15,222 nt of DNA, from assembly GCA_007120815.1 (NCBI GenBank), contig SKMY01000286.1:1-15222 (forward strand), given 5' to 3'. This DNA is from Syntrophomonadaceae bacterium. Its GTDB lineage: Bacteria > Bacillota_D > Dethiobacteria > DTU022 > UBA8154. The translations under genes and the position numbers were made by a program. Shown in pieces: positions 1 through 7,119 of the stretch (position 1 is the stretch's first letter; the number at the start of each line of letters is the position of its first letter). The notes under the pieces are model-generated. The model saw only the letters and a program-made list of their open reading frames with translations, made no database searches and was not told where the DNA came from.

Positions 1-110
1 CTCCTTCCATCAGCAGCTTCCCCCACCACTTCAACCTTGGCCTTGTTTTCCAGTAGAGACCTTAGCCCCTGACGGACGATGGCATGGTCATCAGCCAGAA
101 CGACTTTCAT
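1..110 (-). CDS. Response regulator receiver domain, NarL/FixJ type (N-terminal part only)
   Basis: The first 36 codons of a response regulator are visible, running off the left edge of the window. The protein begins [20 protein letters not shown], the usual opening of NarL/FixJ-family receiver domains. The acidic pair D7-D8 is expected to help bind Mg2+ around the phospho-aspartate, which lies outside the window, as would the LuxR-type DNA-binding domain. The ATG at 108-110 is preceded by a good GAGGGAG ribosome binding site. The histidine kinase gene upstream stops only 16 bases before this start, and its stop lies at the edge of the purine-rich stretch containing this binding site, so the two are almost certainly co-transcribed as a cognate pair. 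The regulon cannot be inferred from this fragment. Confidence 0.9.
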   Translation of the reverse strand, partial: MKVVLADDHAIVRQGLRSLLENKAKVEVVGEAADGR

Positions 111-126
111 AGCTCCCTCTCCCCTC

Positions 127-1338
127 TTATTTAAGCGGAATAGCGATATTAATTTTCGTTCCCTGACCGGGCTTTGATTTTATTCTTAATTTCCCCTGGA
201 GTAGTTCAACCCGCTCCTGCATCCCGGTTAAACCGATATGGTCCAGGGAAAATTGGATCTCTTCCGGCTTGAACCCGATACCGTTATCTTTTATCTCTAC
301 GGTAACCCGTTGAGCCTCCTGGATCAGAACAACGTCGACTTTCGCTGCCTGAGCGTGCCGCGCAACGTTGGTTAAAGCTTCCTGGACGCAGCGGAAAAGT
401 GCCGTTTCCAGATCCTGAGAGAGCCTGGTGGAAAAGCCCTCTGCAAAAACCGAGGTATTGATCTTTGTACGGTTGCCGAAGCCCCGGGCCATGCTTTTTA
501 CTGCGGCAATCAAGCCCATATCGTCCAGAGCGGGAGGGCGGAGGGAAACGGACTGCCTGCGCACGCGTTCCAGGGTCGTATCCACCAGGTCAACACTTTC
601 CATCAGCTTTTTTTGACACGGGTAACCCTGGGCGGCCAGTTCGTCACCCAACATTTGGATGTCCAGTTTAACAACCGTCAGCGCCTGCCCCACCTCGTCA
701 TGGAGCTCCCTGGCCAGCCGGGCCCGGTCCTCTTCTTGCCCCCGCAGTATTCTTTTTGACAGGGTTTCCATCCTGGCATAACTTAACTTAAGCTGCTGCT
801 CGGTAAGCTTCCGCTCGGTAATGTCCTGCAAGCTAACCAGGACCATGGGTTGTTTTCTCACGCTTAACTTGGCCGTGGATACGAAAAAAAACAGGTCTTT
901 CCGTTCCCCTTTAACCTTAAGAGGAAGCTTTACTTCAACCTGCTGCCTGTTTTGCCCCGAGGACAAGGTATCAACTATGATACTTCGAAGCGCACACCGA
1001 CTGCAGCGCGTGCCTGTTTTATCTTCCAGGCATCTTTCATCGGCATGAATGCAGCCCAGGGCTTCGCCTGTGCATAAACCCAGCAGTTCTTTTGGATTCT
1101 TCCCGGTAATTGACCGGGCATAATCGTTTATCTGCCTGATTTTCCTGTTTTCATCCAAGAGAATCATAATAAATGGTGCGTTCTGGTATATCTTCCGCAA
1201 TTCCTCCTGATGTTCTTCCAGGCTAACATCCTGTAGGAATTCCGTGTTTTCTGGGTATTCAGGTTCTTGGTTCGCCTGACCTTCTGGTAATTCAGACACG
1301 GTGTAATAATCGTACTTTTTTTCTTTTATTTTAACCAC
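127..1338 (-). CDS. Soluble sensor histidine kinase, HisKA_3/NarL-partner type, with cysteine-rich PAS domain
   Basis: This 403-residue kinase autophosphorylates and should pass phosphate to the response regulator encoded just downstream. No transmembrane segment is visible, so it is probably cytosolic. Residues about 45-175 form a PAS domain ending in the typical DITERK sequence. It contains five cysteines (C89, C96, C103, C112, C115), the last two as CSRC, in an arrangement common in redox-type PAS domains of anaerobes. The HisKA_3 region holds the phospho-acceptor H213 in [10 protein letters not shown]. The ATPase domain has N324 (N box), DNGIGF at 351-356 and GLTGMQER at 369-376. The overall plan resembles NreB, DegS or NarX-type kinases, but the cysteine spacing differs from that known for NreB. 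The start is uncertain: the GTG used here directly abuts an AGAGG motif with no spacer, and the first internal ATG is codon 58. The signal sensed is unknown; redox or metal is an inference. Confidence 0.9.
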   Translation of the reverse strand: MVKIKEKKYDYYTVSELPEGQANQEPEYPENTEFLQDVSLEEHQEELRKIYQNAPFIMILLDENRKIRQINDYARSITGKNPKELLGLCTGEALGCIHADERCLEDKTGTRCSRCALRSIIVDTLSSGQNRQQVEVKLPLKVKGERKDLFFFVSTAKLSVRKQPMVLVSLQDITERKLTEQQLKLSYARMETLSKRILRGQEEDRARLARELHDEVGQALTVVKLDIQMLGDELAAQGYPCQKKLMESVDLVDTTLERVRRQSVSLRPPALDDMGLIAAVKSMARGFGNRTKINTSVFAEGFSTRLSQDLETALFRCVQEALTNVARHAQAAKVDVVLIQEAQRVTVEIKDNGIGFKPEEIQFSLDHIGLTGMQERVELLQGKLRIKSKPGQGTKINIAIPLK

Positions 1339-1505
1339 CCTCTTGATCCATTAATGTCATCGGGTTTTTGATTTTGCACGCTTTGAATAGCAATATTTGG
1401 TTGACTTACGAGTTATTTAGACAAATAGCGACGATTTCCCTTCTATGAGCTCCAAGAATTTACTTTTTTTACGCTCTATTTTTTTATCGGCTTGATTTGG
1501 CCGGA

Positions 1506-1534
1506 TTGACAGGTTCTTTGGGCTTCCGTATAAA
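1506..1534 (+). promoter_or_regulatory. Sigma-A type promoter for the polysaccharide deacetylase gene
   Basis: A perfect TTGACA (1506-1511) and TATAAA (1529-1534) are separated by exactly 17 bases. Transcription would begin near 1541, about 40-50 bases upstream of the coding start. The match suggests vegetative expression rather than a purely sporulation-specific promoter. Confidence 0.75.
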
Positions 1535-1578
1535 ACCAATTTTTGTTTCATAGAATGATATAGTGCAGAAACTGAAAC

Positions 1579-2391
1579 ATGGAGGTGTTTATCATTAAGA
1601 AAAAAAGAAAAGGGTTTTATATCCGTTATTATTCGATACGAAAAAAAATCGCTCTTCTTACAGCCGCTTTGGTGGTGTTAATTGGAGCCAGTTTTCTCCT
1701 TTCTAAAAATGATGCCCTTCCTGCACAGTTGTCTTTTACAGGAAACCGATTGGTGCCCATTTATTACGTGGATACCGCAGAAAAAAAAGTGGCCTTTAGT
1801 TTTGATGCCTGTTGGGGGACGACTTATACGCCCACACTTTTAGAAATCCTACGGGAAAACGATATTAAAACTACCTTTTTTCTCACGGGTTACTGGGTAG
1901 AAAAACACCCGGACATGGTCAAAAGTATTAGCGCGGAAGGCCATGAAATCGGCAACCACACCTACAGCCACCCGCATCTCAACAACTTAACAGAGGACCA
2001 AATAAAGACCGAGCTGGAACGGGTGGGGAAGATGATTTTAGAGCTGATCGGCAAACAGCCTGACCTTTTCCGGCCCCCCTTCGGAGAGTACAGCAACAAG
2101 GTAATAAAAACAGCTGAAGCGTGCGGATACCGCACCATCCAGTGGAGCATCGACAGTCTGGATTGGAAGGAGTTTGGTGTGGAGCCCATGGTGAAGCGGG
2201 TCACGGATAATTTGCACCCGGGGGCCATTGTGCTTTTCCACAACAACGGAAAGTACACAACAGAAGCTCTGCCGGAGATTATCGCTTACGCCCAAGAACA
2301 GGGCTACACCATTGTGCCCATCTCCGAGCTTCTTTACAAAGATAACTACAAAATTGACAGCAACACAGGGGCGCAAACGCCCAAAGAGTAG
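1579..2391 (+). CDS. Membrane-anchored polysaccharide deacetylase, PdaB-like (NodB homology domain)
   Basis: This 270-residue protein has a basic N-terminus followed by one hydrophobic segment at about 24-41, so it should be a signal-anchored enzyme facing outside the membrane. A carbohydrate esterase family 4 (NodB) domain follows. The conserved motifs are visible in order: FDACWG (D76), HTYSH (metal-ligand histidines H127 and H131), RPPFGE (R165), DSLDW (D195) and LFHNN (H221). The FDACWG variant and the length are like PdaB-type sporulation deacetylases (B. subtilis PdaB is about 254 residues). The expected reaction is removal of acetyl groups from peptidoglycan or a related glycan, but PdaB-type activity is not well proven in general. 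The start is awkward: a strong GGAGGTG lies just inside the ORF at 1581-1587, so the ATG at 1579 precedes its own likely ribosome binding site. Initiation at the ATT at 1594 would be better spaced. A sigma-A promoter lies upstream and a terminator follows. Confidence 0.88.
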   Translation: MEVFIIKKKRKGFYIRYYSIRKKIALLTAALVVLIGASFLLSKNDALPAQLSFTGNRLVPIYYVDTAEKKVAFSFDACWGTTYTPTLLEILRENDIKTTFFLTGYWVEKHPDMVKSISAEGHEIGNHTYSHPHLNNLTEDQIKTELERVGKMILELIGKQPDLFRPPFGEYSNKVIKTAEACGYRTIQWSIDSLDWKEFGVEPMVKRVTDNLHPGAIVLFHNNGKYTTEALPEIIAYAQEQGYTIVPISELLYKDNYKIDSNTGAQTPKE

Positions 2392-2446
2392 AAACATAAA
2401 ACATTAACTGGCCTGCCGGCTGGAAAAAGTAAATCATTCCGTCATT

Positions 2447-2473
2447 AAATAGACCTCTCCGGTCTATTTTTTT
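2447..2473 (+). terminator. Rho-independent terminator after the deacetylase gene
   Basis: A perfect 9-bp stem AAATAGACC / GGTCTATTT with a 5-base loop (TCTCC) runs into a continuous T tract. It lies 56 bases after the deacetylase stop and separates that gene from the selenium/sulfur cluster. Confidence 0.88.
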
Positions 2474-2481
2474 ATTGTGAT

Positions 2482-2501
2482 TTGATCAAAGAAAACATCA
2501 A
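2482..2501. promoter_or_regulatory. Candidate LysR-type operator upstream of yedE (TTGAT-N10-ATCAA)
   Basis: TTGAT (2482-2486) and ATCAA (2497-2501) form an inverted repeat of the size and style bound by LysR-type regulators. It sits about 55 bases upstream of a TATAAT sequence at 2556-2561, roughly where LysR activators bind relative to a -10 element. No good -35 accompanies that TATAAT, as expected for an activator-dependent promoter. The local LysR gene lies further down the same gene group. One 5-bp palindrome can occur by chance, so confidence is low. Confidence 0.3.
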
Positions 2502-2555
2502 TGGTATGGCCTGAAGTATAGGTTATTTCTATTTCCCTTTGCTCCCTTTTTTATC

Positions 2556-2561
2556 TATAAT
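2556..2561 (+). promoter_or_regulatory. Possible -10 element for the yedE transcript
   Basis: A perfect TATAAT lies 58 bases before the ATG of the yedE-type gene, just after a pyrimidine-rich run. No recognisable TTGACA-like sequence is found 16-18 bases upstream. If used, it probably needs an activator. Confidence 0.4.
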
Positions 2562-2619
2562 AATTACGGCTTAAAATATGTTTTTCAAATTTTTTAGAGG
2601 CGAGGTGCTGCATATCATT

Positions 2620-3735
2620 ATGAAAGAAAAAACAACAATCGTTATCGCAGGTATTATTATCGGTATTATCACCATTGCCCTTGTTATCTTGGGAAATCCA
2701 GCAAATATGGGCTATTGTATCGCCTGTTTTTTACGTGATATTGCCGGCGGTTTAGGCTTACACCGGGCCGGCGTCGTCCAATACTTGAGGCCGGAAATAA
2801 TGGGCCTGGTTCTGGGTGCATTTGCTACGGCCTTTGTGTTTAAAGAATTCAAGTCCACAGGTGGTTCTGGCGTCATGTTGAGGTTTTTCCTGGGCATGTT
2901 TATGATGATGGGCGCCCTGATATTTTTAGGCTGCCCCTGGCGTATGATACTCAGATTGGCTGGCGGGGATCTCAATGCCCTGGTGGCACTGCCGGGTTAC
3001 ATTTTTGGGATATGGGTGGGCGTATTATTCCTTCGGCAAGGCTATACGCTGGGCCCGGCCGCAACCCAACCACGGATAAACGGCTGGATTGGGCCGCTGC
3101 TGGCTGTGGGGCTGCTGATTCTCGTCGTCGCCGCCCCGGCTTTCATTTTCTTTAGCGAAGAAGGGCCGGGTTCCATGAGGGCACCGCTGGTTGTTGCCCT
3201 GGCTGCCGGACTCCTGGTCGGTATACTGGCCCAACGTACCCGGTTTTGCACCATGGGGGCCTTCCGCGATATCATTATCTTTCGGGACTTTCACCTCTTT
3301 TCAGGGATAGCCGCTTTGTTTATTGTTGTCCTCATCGGCAATCTGATAACAGGCTCTTTTTCCCTGGGATTCCTGAATCAGCCGGTGGCGCACACGGACA
3401 GCGTTTGGAACTTCCTGGCCATGGGCGTGGTGGGACTGGCAGCCGTTCTTGCGGGCGGTTGTCCATTGCGTCAGTTGATCCTCTCCGGTGAAGGCAACGG
3501 AGATGCAACGGCTACGGTCCTGGGTCTGGTTTTCGGTGCTGCCGTGATGCATAATTTCGGTTGGGCCGGCAGCCCGGCAGGTGCCCCTGTAGGCGGACGA
3601 ATCATGATTATAGTGGTTTGGGTGATCTTGTTGGGTATTGGTTTTGCCATCACACACCAGGCACTGGCTGAGTCCCGTAAAAAAGAACAGCAAGAAAAGG
3701 CCGGGCAGAGGGTTGAGCCCACCCGGGCCGGTTAG
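2620..3735 (+). CDS. yedE: YedE/YeeE-family membrane protein, selenium-metabolism type (putative selenium or sulfur compound transporter)
   Basis: This is a polytopic membrane protein of 371 residues with roughly ten hydrophobic helices between residues 6 and 347 and a charged cytosolic tail. The family (YeeE/YedE, related to thiosulfate importers) is marked by conserved cysteines in short motifs. Here they are GYCIACF (C33, C36), GCPWRM (C105), RFCTMG (C210) and GGCPLRQ (C281). The opening, including NPANMG and the Cys-containing loop ending in DIAGGLGLHR, matches what I remember of the selenium-associated YedE subgroup found beside selenium genes in clostridia. The substrate (selenite, selenide, selenosulfate or thiosulfate) is not experimentally settled. 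I chose the ATG at 2620, giving the family-like start MKEKTTIVIA. The frame is open upstream to 2578, but the GAGGTG site at 2602-2607 would then lie inside the gene. The TusA-like gene follows after 62 bases. Confidence 0.88.
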   Translation: MKEKTTIVIAGIIIGIITIALVILGNPANMGYCIACFLRDIAGGLGLHRAGVVQYLRPEIMGLVLGAFATAFVFKEFKSTGGSGVMLRFFLGMFMMMGALIFLGCPWRMILRLAGGDLNALVALPGYIFGIWVGVLFLRQGYTLGPAATQPRINGWIGPLLAVGLLILVVAAPAFIFFSEEGPGSMRAPLVVALAAGLLVGILAQRTRFCTMGAFRDIIIFRDFHLFSGIAALFIVVLIGNLITGSFSLGFLNQPVAHTDSVWNFLAMGVVGLAAVLAGGCPLRQLILSGEGNGDATATVLGLVFGAAVMHNFGWAGSPAGAPVGGRIMIIVVWVILLGIGFAITHQALAESRKKEQQEKAGQRVEPTRAG

Positions 3736-3797
3736 GGTTTTTTGTTTACCTGCTTTTTTTGCTGAAATAAAAATGATATACTGGGAAAGGAGCATCA

Positions 3798-4016
3798 ATG
3801 ATGACTTCAAAAACCATAAACTGCTGCGGGCTTTCCTGCCCTGAGCCTGTCATCCAGGCGCGAAGAGCCATGCAAGAAGCCGGGTTAAATGAACTTAAAG
3901 TAAAAGTAAACGCCACGGTAGCCCGGGATAATGTGGTACGCACAGCCCGTCAAATGGGCTGGCAGGTTAACGTTGAACCCCAGGGCGATGAATTCGTTCT
4001 GACTCTAACCCGCTGA
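3798..4016 (+). CDS. TusA/YedF-type small sulfur/selenium carrier protein
   Basis: A 72-residue protein with the TusA (SirA-like) signature CGLSCPEPV; C14 in the CPxP motif is the expected persulfide or selenide carrier, and C9 and C10 lie close by. It should take chalcogen from a cysteine desulfurase-type enzyme and pass it on within the cytosol. In many selenium-using bacteria the equivalent gene next to yedE encodes YedF, a two-domain protein of about 190-200 residues with a second DsrE-like domain. Here only the N-terminal domain is present; the next codons are a stop and a spacer, with no sign of the second domain. An AAAGGAG site at 3786-3792 serves either of two adjacent ATG codons (3798 or 3801). 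It lies between yedE and the LysR gene, in the same orientation. Confidence 0.88.
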   Translation: MMTSKTINCCGLSCPEPVIQARRAMQEAGLNELKVKVNATVARDNVVRTARQMGWQVNVEPQGDEFVLTLTR

Positions 4017-4056
4017 AAAAAGACCCGAAGGCAGCAGTTGAAAGGGACATGCGTTC

Positions 4057-4989
4057 ATGGATTTTCACCAGTTAAGGGTTTTTATTGAAGTAGCCAGGCA
4101 GAAGAGTTTTTCCAGGGCTGCAGAGCGTATCTTTTTAACACAGCCTACTGTCAGCGCCCATATCAAGGCCCTGGAAACTGAAATAGGCACGCCCTTGCTG
4201 GATCGAAGCCAGCGTGAACTGCAGTTAACCGAAGCGGGAAAAATTCTCTTTCAATATGCTCAAGAATTGTTGGCCATTAAGGAAAAAGCACTATCTTCTA
4301 TTCAAGCGGAGTACCAGATCATGCAGGGGCACCTGGAAATCGCTGCCAGCAGCGTACCGGGTGCCTATCTTTTGCCGCAGCTGATGCTCTCTTTCCGTCA
4401 ACAATATCCTGAAGTCACTTTTTCCGTTTTACTTCGGGATACAAAACAAGTGCTGCAGAGCGTAAACGATTATACGTACGACCTGGGCTTTGTTGGTGAG
4501 CCGGACCTGAGAGACGGCCTGGAAAAGATCAGGCTTATCGAGGATGAACTCATCCTCATCGCTTCACCGCAGGCAAGCATCCCGGTTAAAATCCCGGCAA
4601 GCCCCCCGGAAACCCCTCTGCCGGGTATCGAAATCATATCCTGCGTGGATATGCCCTTTCTAATGCGTGAACCGGGCTCCGCAACGCGTTTGGTGTTTGA
4701 AAAAGCCTTAAAAAAGCAACTCCACAAAAAAGTCGACTTTCGTGTGATTGGGTACCTGGAAAGCCAGGAGGGGATTAAGCAAGCGGTTAAAGCTGGTCTT
4801 GGCCTTTCAGTCATATCCAAAAAAGCTGTTGAAGAAGAACTATCTGCCGGCACGCTGGCCGGCTATCGTCTACTTGATATAAATATGGAAAGGCACTTTT
4901 ATTTAATCTATAAAAAGAACCGCATCCTTAACCCTTTGAGTCGGGTCTTTTTAGATCACTGCACGGCTTACTTTAACCCACAAAGGTGA
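4057..4989 (+). CDS. LysR-family transcriptional regulator, probably of the selenium/sulfur cluster
   Basis: A 310-residue LysR-type regulator. The N-terminal winged helix-turn-helix covers about residues 1-60 (MDFHQLRVFIEVA, then SFSRAAERIFLTQPTVSAHI), followed by a linker helix and a periplasmic-binding-protein-like effector domain from about residue 88 to 300. It has an AAAGGGA ribosome binding site 10 bases before the ATG and overlaps the possible starts of the LarE gene, so the two are likely translationally coupled. LysR genes with this neighbourhood are known as selenium-metabolism-associated regulators, and I think this belongs to that group, on context plus overall similarity. The effector is unknown; CysB-like LysR proteins sense sulfur metabolites. 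A palindromic site upstream of yedE is a candidate target. Confidence 0.9.
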   Translation: MDFHQLRVFIEVARQKSFSRAAERIFLTQPTVSAHIKALETEIGTPLLDRSQRELQLTEAGKILFQYAQELLAIKEKALSSIQAEYQIMQGHLEIAASSVPGAYLLPQLMLSFRQQYPEVTFSVLLRDTKQVLQSVNDYTYDLGFVGEPDLRDGLEKIRLIEDELILIASPQASIPVKIPASPPETPLPGIEIISCVDMPFLMREPGSATRLVFEKALKKQLHKKVDFRVIGYLESQEGIKQAVKAGLGLSVISKKAVEEELSAGTLAGYRLLDINMERHFYLIYKKNRILNPLSRVFLDHCTAYFNPQR

Positions 4990-4994
4990 TGCAA

Positions 4995-5828
4995 ATGTCC
5001 CTCGTGAAGAAAGAAGAACACCTGGTAAGGATCTTAGAAGAAGCGGGCAGCGCGCTTATTGCTTTTTCGGGAGGTGTGGACAGCAGCTACCTGCTTTTTA
5101 AAGCAGCCCAGGTTATGGGCAAAGAAAAGGTGCTGGCAGTAACAGCCGCCTCGGAAATCCACCCGTTACAGGAGAAAGAAAATGCAGCCCGTTTCGCCAG
5201 GCAATACGGTTTTGAACACCTGGTTATCCAGACGAACGAACTTGCCTGCCCTGTTTTTTCCAGCAACCCTCCGGAGCGCTGCTACTACTGCAAGCAGGCC
5301 ATGCTTTTAAAGCTGACCGCACTGGCAAAAGAATACGGGTTGAACCGGGTTTGTGACGGGGCCAACTATGACGATACCGGGGATTTTCGCCCGGGTATGA
5401 AAGCTGCCCGTGAGCTTAATGTGCTGAGTCCTTTAATGGAGGTAGAACTGACCAAGGATGAGATTCGAAGGCTTTCCCAAAAAGCCGGATTAAACACATG
5501 GAACCTGCCCTCGGCAGCTTGCCTCTGCTCCAGGATTCCATATGGTGAAATTATCACAACAGAAAAGTTGAAAATGATCGGGGATGGGGAGCGATTTTTG
5601 ACTTCCCTGGACATAAACGGTGTTCGGGTTCGCTTTCACGATAAAATAGCACGCATTGAGGTTTTTCCTGAAAGCTTTCAGCAGTTACTGAGACACAAGG
5701 AAGCGATCGTCAATCGCTTTAAAGAATTAGGCTTTGCTTACATCACGGTGGACCTGGAAGGTTTTCGCAGCGGCAGCATGAATGACGTTTTAAACGATGA
5801 AACAAAGTTTGATACAAATAATGCGTGA
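4995..5828 (+). CDS. larE: LarE-type ATP-dependent sulfur (or selenium) transferase, PP-loop family
   Basis: A 277-residue cytosolic enzyme of the LarE family. The PP-loop ATP-binding motif SGGVDSS is at residues 25-31. CYYC follows at 96-99, DGAN at 121-124, the PSAACLCSRIPYG segment at 172-184, and GFRSGSMN near the C-terminus. C176 falls where the sulfur-donating cysteine of Lactobacillus plantarum LarE lies, and C178 is a second cysteine nearby. Some LarE proteins instead hold an iron-sulfur cluster on several cysteines, and the extra cysteines here make that possible. Classical LarE builds the nickel-pincer cofactor of lactate racemase together with LarB and LarC, but neither is nearby; the neighbours are selenium/sulfur genes. 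The ATG at 4995 is best spaced from the GGTGA site; an ATG at 4989 and a GTG at 4986 are also in frame. The LysR stop overlaps this start region. Confidence 0.87.
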   Translation: MSLVKKEEHLVRILEEAGSALIAFSGGVDSSYLLFKAAQVMGKEKVLAVTAASEIHPLQEKENAARFARQYGFEHLVIQTNELACPVFSSNPPERCYYCKQAMLLKLTALAKEYGLNRVCDGANYDDTGDFRPGMKAARELNVLSPLMEVELTKDEIRRLSQKAGLNTWNLPSAACLCSRIPYGEIITTEKLKMIGDGERFLTSLDINGVRVRFHDKIARIEVFPESFQQLLRHKEAIVNRFKELGFAYITVDLEGFRSGSMNDVLNDETKFDTNNA

Positions 5829-5900
5829 GTTGAAAGACAAGGGGGGATGTGTGGTGGGGTTGTATGACATGATTTACGGTAGAGACACCCACTTCCGGGC

Positions 5901-5956
5901 ACCCCTCCGCACAGATTCGTGCGGGGGTAAGAAGGACCGTTCCCTTGTCACCCCCG
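5901..5956. other. GC-rich hairpins between convergent larE and cysteine desulfurase genes
   Basis: ACCCCTCCGCAC (5901-5912) pairs with GTGCGGGGGT (5919-5928) around an AGATTC loop, with one small bulge. CGGGGGT (5922-5928) could instead pair with ACCCCCG (5950-5956), enclosing a smaller AAGG/CCTT stem. Neither structure has a T tract, so these are not classical intrinsic terminators, although their place between two converging stop codons suggests a role in 3'-end formation. Confidence 0.45.
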
Positions 5957-5958
5957 TG

Positions 5959-7119
5959 CTAGACCAGTCGGCCTGCAATTTCTGTTACAGCCTTCAGAGC
6001 CTGTTCGACCTCAACCTCTGTGTTAAAGTAGCCCAGGCTGAAACGAACAGTGCCCTGGGGAAAGGTCCCAATAGCCCGGTGGGCATTGGGCGCACAGTGC
6101 AAACCGGTGCGGCTTAGTATGCCAAAAGCTTGTTCCAGCACAAACCCCATTTCTCCGCTGTCAATCCCATCAACGACAAAAGACACCACAGCTACACTTT
6201 TGCTCTCCTCTTCCGGGCCAAAAACTTTTACTCCGGGAATGGCTCTTAACCCACGGCGGAGCAATCCAGCCAGCTTCATTTCATGGTCCCGGATATTGGA
6301 TACACCCTGCTCTTCCACAAAACACAACCCTTCATAGAGCCCGGCCAGTCCTGGAGCATTCATCGTTCCGGCTTCCAGGTAATCGGGCATGAATTCGGGG
6401 TGTTGGTCTTCTTCCGAACGACTCCCGGTACCGCCTTCACGCCACGGCTTTATTTTTACGTCTTTACGGATATACAGCAGACCGACTCCCGGAGGGCCCA
6501 GTAAACTTTTATGCCCCGCAAACGCAGCCATGTGAGGCTTAATTTTTTGCAAATCCAGGGGAATTGCCCCGGCTGTCTGAGCGGCATCCAAAAGAAAAAC
6601 AATGCCTTTTTCCCCGGCAAGTTGGCCAATTTCTTCCACGGGCAATATTTGTCCCGTTACGTTGGAGGCGTGGTTGCAAATAATCATCCGGGTTTCAGGC
6701 CGAATGGCTTGAGCAATATCATCCAGTAGAATATCCCCTGAACTGCCGGCCTGAACCATGGTCGAAGTAATCAGGTTACTGCGGCGAAGGGAACCCAGTG
6801 GTCGCAAAACGGAATTATGTTCAAAAACAGTGAATATCACATGATCGCCCGGCTCAAGAAAGCCCTTGATGGCCATGTTGAGTGAATCCGTGGTATTCAG
6901 GGTAAACACAATCTCTTCCGGCACCGAAGCACCCAGAATAGAGGCCGCCTTTTCCCGGGTGTCGTAAACGACCCGGTCTGCCTGCAGCGAGCGGGTATGG
7001 CCGGAACGCCCGGGGTTGGTGCCGCCATAACGCAAGTAGGCTTCAGCAGCCAGGTATACTTTCTCCGGTTTTGGCCAGGAGGTCGCCGCATTATCAAAAT
7101 AAATTCCCGGTTTATCCAT
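5959..7119 (-). CDS. Cysteine desulfurase / selenocysteine lyase-like enzyme, class V aminotransferase fold
   Basis: A 386-residue PLP enzyme. The start MDKPGIYFDNAATSWPKP is typical of the family. DAAQTAG at 178-184 contacts the cofactor, and the Schiff-base lysine is K204 in AGHKSLLGPPG. The catalytic cysteine is C342 in GLHCAPNAH. GTVRFSLGYFNT follows, as in group II desulfurases. It should release sulfur from cysteine, or selenium from selenocysteine, as a cysteine-bound persulfide or selenide for transfer to a carrier. I chose the ATG at 7117-7119 because it has a GGGGAGGG ribosome binding site and the known family N-terminus; the frame stays open for 28 further codons upstream. The start overlaps the end of the DUF3343 gene by 8 bases, so the two are translationally linked. 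This gene type with DUF3343 is a familiar pair in selenium-using anaerobes. Whether S or Se is the real substrate cannot be told from sequence. Confidence 0.92.
   Translation of the reverse strand: MDKPGIYFDNAATSWPKPEKVYLAAEAYLRYGGTNPGRSGHTRSLQADRVVYDTREKAASILGASVPEEIVFTLNTTDSLNMAIKGFLEPGDHVIFTVFEHNSVLRPLGSLRRSNLITSTMVQAGSSGDILLDDIAQAIRPETRMIICNHASNVTGQILPVEEIGQLAGEKGIVFLLDAAQTAGAIPLDLQKIKPHMAAFAGHKSLLGPPGVGLLYIRKDVKIKPWREGGTGSRSEEDQHPEFMPDYLEAGTMNAPGLAGLYEGLCFVEEQGVSNIRDHEMKLAGLLRRGLRAIPGVKVFGPEEESKSVAVVSFVVDGIDSGEMGFVLEQAFGILSRTGLHCAPNAHRAIGTFPQGTVRFSLGYFNTEVEVEQALKAVTEIAGRLV

Noticed and set aside
1339..1378. Short leader peptide (ATGACATTAATGG...) overlapping the histidine kinase start
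   Set aside because: Only nine codons, no ribosome binding site, and nothing in its composition suggests attenuation.
3774..3782. Extended -10 sequence TGATATACT before the TusA-like gene
   Set aside because: Transcription would start at about 3789, inside the ribosome binding site, and there is no -35 element.
3301..3810. Leftward 169-codon ORF opposite yedE and the start of the TusA-like gene
   Set aside because: It is antisense to conserved membrane helices of yedE; the composition is unlike its neighbours and there is no initiation signal.
5826..5870. Possible UGA read-through (selenocysteine) at the end of larE
   Set aside because: The protein already has the full LarE length and a normal C-terminus, the following codons soon hit another stop, and I see no SECIS-like hairpin at the required distance from the UGA.
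5829..5958. tRNA-Sec or other tRNA in the spacer beside the selenium genes
   Set aside because: No T-loop (GTTCGANTCC-like) sequence, acceptor stem or anticodon arm could be found.
5797..6117. Rightward 106-codon ORF between larE and the desulfurase
   Set aside because: It overlaps the end of larE, runs through the hairpin spacer and then antisense through the well-supported desulfurase gene; the residues look non-protein-like.
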